Assembly (NCBI GenBank): GCA_020634755.1
Contig: JACKBC010000003.1
Span: 124,001 to 188,000 of the forward strand
Direction: 5' to 3'
Origin: Caldilineaceae bacterium
GTDB lineage: Bacteria; Chloroflexota; Anaerolineae; Caldilineales; Caldilineaceae
Length of the DNA stretch: 64,000 nucleotides
The translations under genes and the position numbers were made by a program. Numbering within the stretch: the stretch's first letter is position 1; each line of letters begins with the position of its first letter. Shown here in pieces: positions 62,925 through 64,000 of this stretch. Below the pieces are notes generated by a model. That model searched no databases and had not been told where the DNA came from. It was given only the letters and a program-made list of their open reading frames with translations.

Positions 62925-63722
62925 ATGAGACAAATTATGAATCAACTACGCATACTCTGGACCTTCTTTCGCCTGGGCGCCATGAACGAATTGGCGTACC
63001 GGGTCAACTTTTTTACGCAGCTTTTTCAGGCGGTCATGTCGCTGGTCCTGTCTTTGGGTGGGTTGGCGGTTGTGTTCAATCAGACCGATACGCTGGCCGG
63101 CTGGCGACCAGCGGAATTGGTGGCGCTGGTGGGCATCTACATTTTGGTGGGCGGGCTGATCAACCTAATGATCCAGCCCAGTATGCAGCGCTTTATGGAA
63201 GACATTCGCATGGGCACGCTGGACTTCATGATCCTCAAGCCGGCGGATGCGCAGTTTTTGGTTAGCGTGCGCCAGGTTGAAATCTGGAAGCTCATTGATA
63301 TCATCATGGGGTTGGGCGTATTGGTGATCGCTCTAGTGCGGCTGGGGGCGCAGATTGGCATGGCGCAGGCGTTGGCTTTTGGGGTGGCTCTGCTGGCCGG
63401 GGCAACCATTGTCTACAGCTTTTGGATGATGTTGGCGACCTGCGCGTTCTGGTTTGTCAAGACCGAAAACATCCTCGTCATCTTCCAGTCGATGTATCAA
63501 GCGGGCCGCTGGCCGATTACGATTTACCCGGGCTGGCTGCAAATGATGCTGACCTTTCTGGTGCCGATTGCCTTTGCCGTCACCGTGCCGGCCCAGGCGC
63601 TCACCGGGCGGTTGACCAACCAAACGCTGCTGCTGGCCATCCTGGTGGCAACGGGGCTCTTTGGCGCCGCGCGCTGGTTCTGGCGCTTTGGCATTCGCTA
63701 TTACGCCGGCGCCTCCGCGTAA
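62925..63722 (+). CDS. ABC-2 family permease, second subunit
   Basis: 265 residues from ATG 62925, with six predicted helices. RVNFFTQLFQAVMSLVLSLG, QPSMQRFMEDIRMGTLDFMI and KPADAQFLVSVRQVEIWKLI are marks of the partner permease. The frame is open to 62847, but those 26 residues are hydrophilic and no partner has such an extension; 62937 is another possible start. None has a clear ribosome-binding site. Last gene of the exporter operon. Confidence 0.85.
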   Translation: MRQIMNQLRILWTFFRLGAMNELAYRVNFFTQLFQAVMSLVLSLGGLAVVFNQTDTLAGWRPAELVALVGIYILVGGLINLMIQPSMQRFMEDIRMGTLDFMILKPADAQFLVSVRQVEIWKLIDIIMGLGVLVIALVRLGAQIGMAQALAFGVALLAGATIVYSFWMMLATCAFWFVKTENILVIFQSMYQAGRWPITIYPGWLQMMLTFLVPIAFAVTVPAQALTGRLTNQTLLLAILVATGLFGAARWFWRFGIRYYAGASA

Positions 63723-63800
63723 TAGCGAATGATGATGCCTGCGCGCTAGTACCTCACTCACAATATACCTAGCTCATCATACGTCTACGCGTTTTGGATA

Positions 63801-63887
63801 ATCAGTAGATCGCAACAGCGGGAGATAGGACCGGATGCACCAATCGAGACCGACGCCTGTATCGCCAACACGTTGCGGTGCACTGAT
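63801..63887 (+). repeat. Family-1 structured element, copy 7
   Basis: Begins ATCAGTAGATCGCAACAGC, carries AATCGAGACCGACGCCTG, and ends CACGTTGCGGTGCACTGAT; one C of the hairpin is lost (CACG for CACCG). No gene start is visible in the remaining 113 bp, and the rest of 63723-64000 shows nothing else. Confidence 0.78.
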
Positions 63888-64000
63888 AATGCCTGCTCAA
63901 ATCATTTAGTAGTATATCTGGGCATTCGCCCAAAGCTCACCACATGCTTTTCTTTTAAGACTTCTTCAGACATACAATGCGCCTTTTTATCTTTAAAGAT

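Overview
The window reads as chromosomal DNA of a free-living, saprophytic heterotroph, most likely a member of the Chloroflexota (Anaerolineae/Caldilinea-like). This is inferred from protein style: sensor/ATPase/TPR giants, a secreted giant with a 12-fold SNPFAV repeat, C-terminal FxLPxx tails on secreted proteases, and a MinD-like ATPase of the FRGGTGKS type. There is no rRNA, tRNA, CRISPR array, prophage or insertion-sequence transposase. The intergenic spaces are rich in short palindromic and dispersed elements.

Layout. 1-10.0 kb: a truncated TPR/winged-helix protein (-), a secreted LRR-Fn3-clostripain protease (+), a palindrome-rich gap, an AspT/YidE-type transporter (-), ATP-dependent PEP carboxykinase (-) with two operator-like palindromes upstream, and a lone MerB-like protein (-). 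10.9-20.5 kb: amtB-glnK, a ChbG-like deacetylase, GH3 glycosidase, FAD monooxygenase, Rpn/DUF4351-like nuclease, RidA-like protein and SMP-30 lactonase. 20.7-35.7 kb: the main metabolic block, made of an SDR, LacI regulator, ABC sugar importer (binding protein and two permeases, no ATPase), GH51 arabinofuranosidase, ribulokinase-type FGGY kinase, AraD-type epimerase, a four-helix-bundle protein, AraA, a second SDR and an apionate-lactonase-like protein. It would import arabinose or arabino-oligosaccharides and convert them to xylulose-5-phosphate. 36-44.2 kb: GNAT, PEP-mutase-family enzyme, methyltransferase, YqeY-like protein, serine hydrolase, and a 1230-residue tandem-cyclase/ATPase/TPR protein resembling soluble adenylyl cyclase. 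44.3-51.3 kb: a 2347-residue secreted beta-helix/C25 protease/Ig/RTX protein. 51.5-60.8 kb: a DUF3307-like protein and a five-gene minus-strand operon (MinD-like ATPase, winged-helix/HD protein, APC permease, cyclic-nucleotide-binding protein, second APC permease) with a divergent small cyclic-nucleotide-binding gene. 61-63.7 kb: an ABC-2 exporter.

The two most interesting observations are these. First, a roughly 88-bp structured element occurs seven times. Four copies end 19-33 bp before a start codon in the same orientation, with covarying ends and two mutually exclusive stems, so it may be a cis-acting RNA leader or a MITE domesticated as one. Second, the MinD/HD/paired-permease/cNMP operon looks like an uncharacterised membrane or transport signalling system. 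The cyclase protein elsewhere in the window could supply its ligand.
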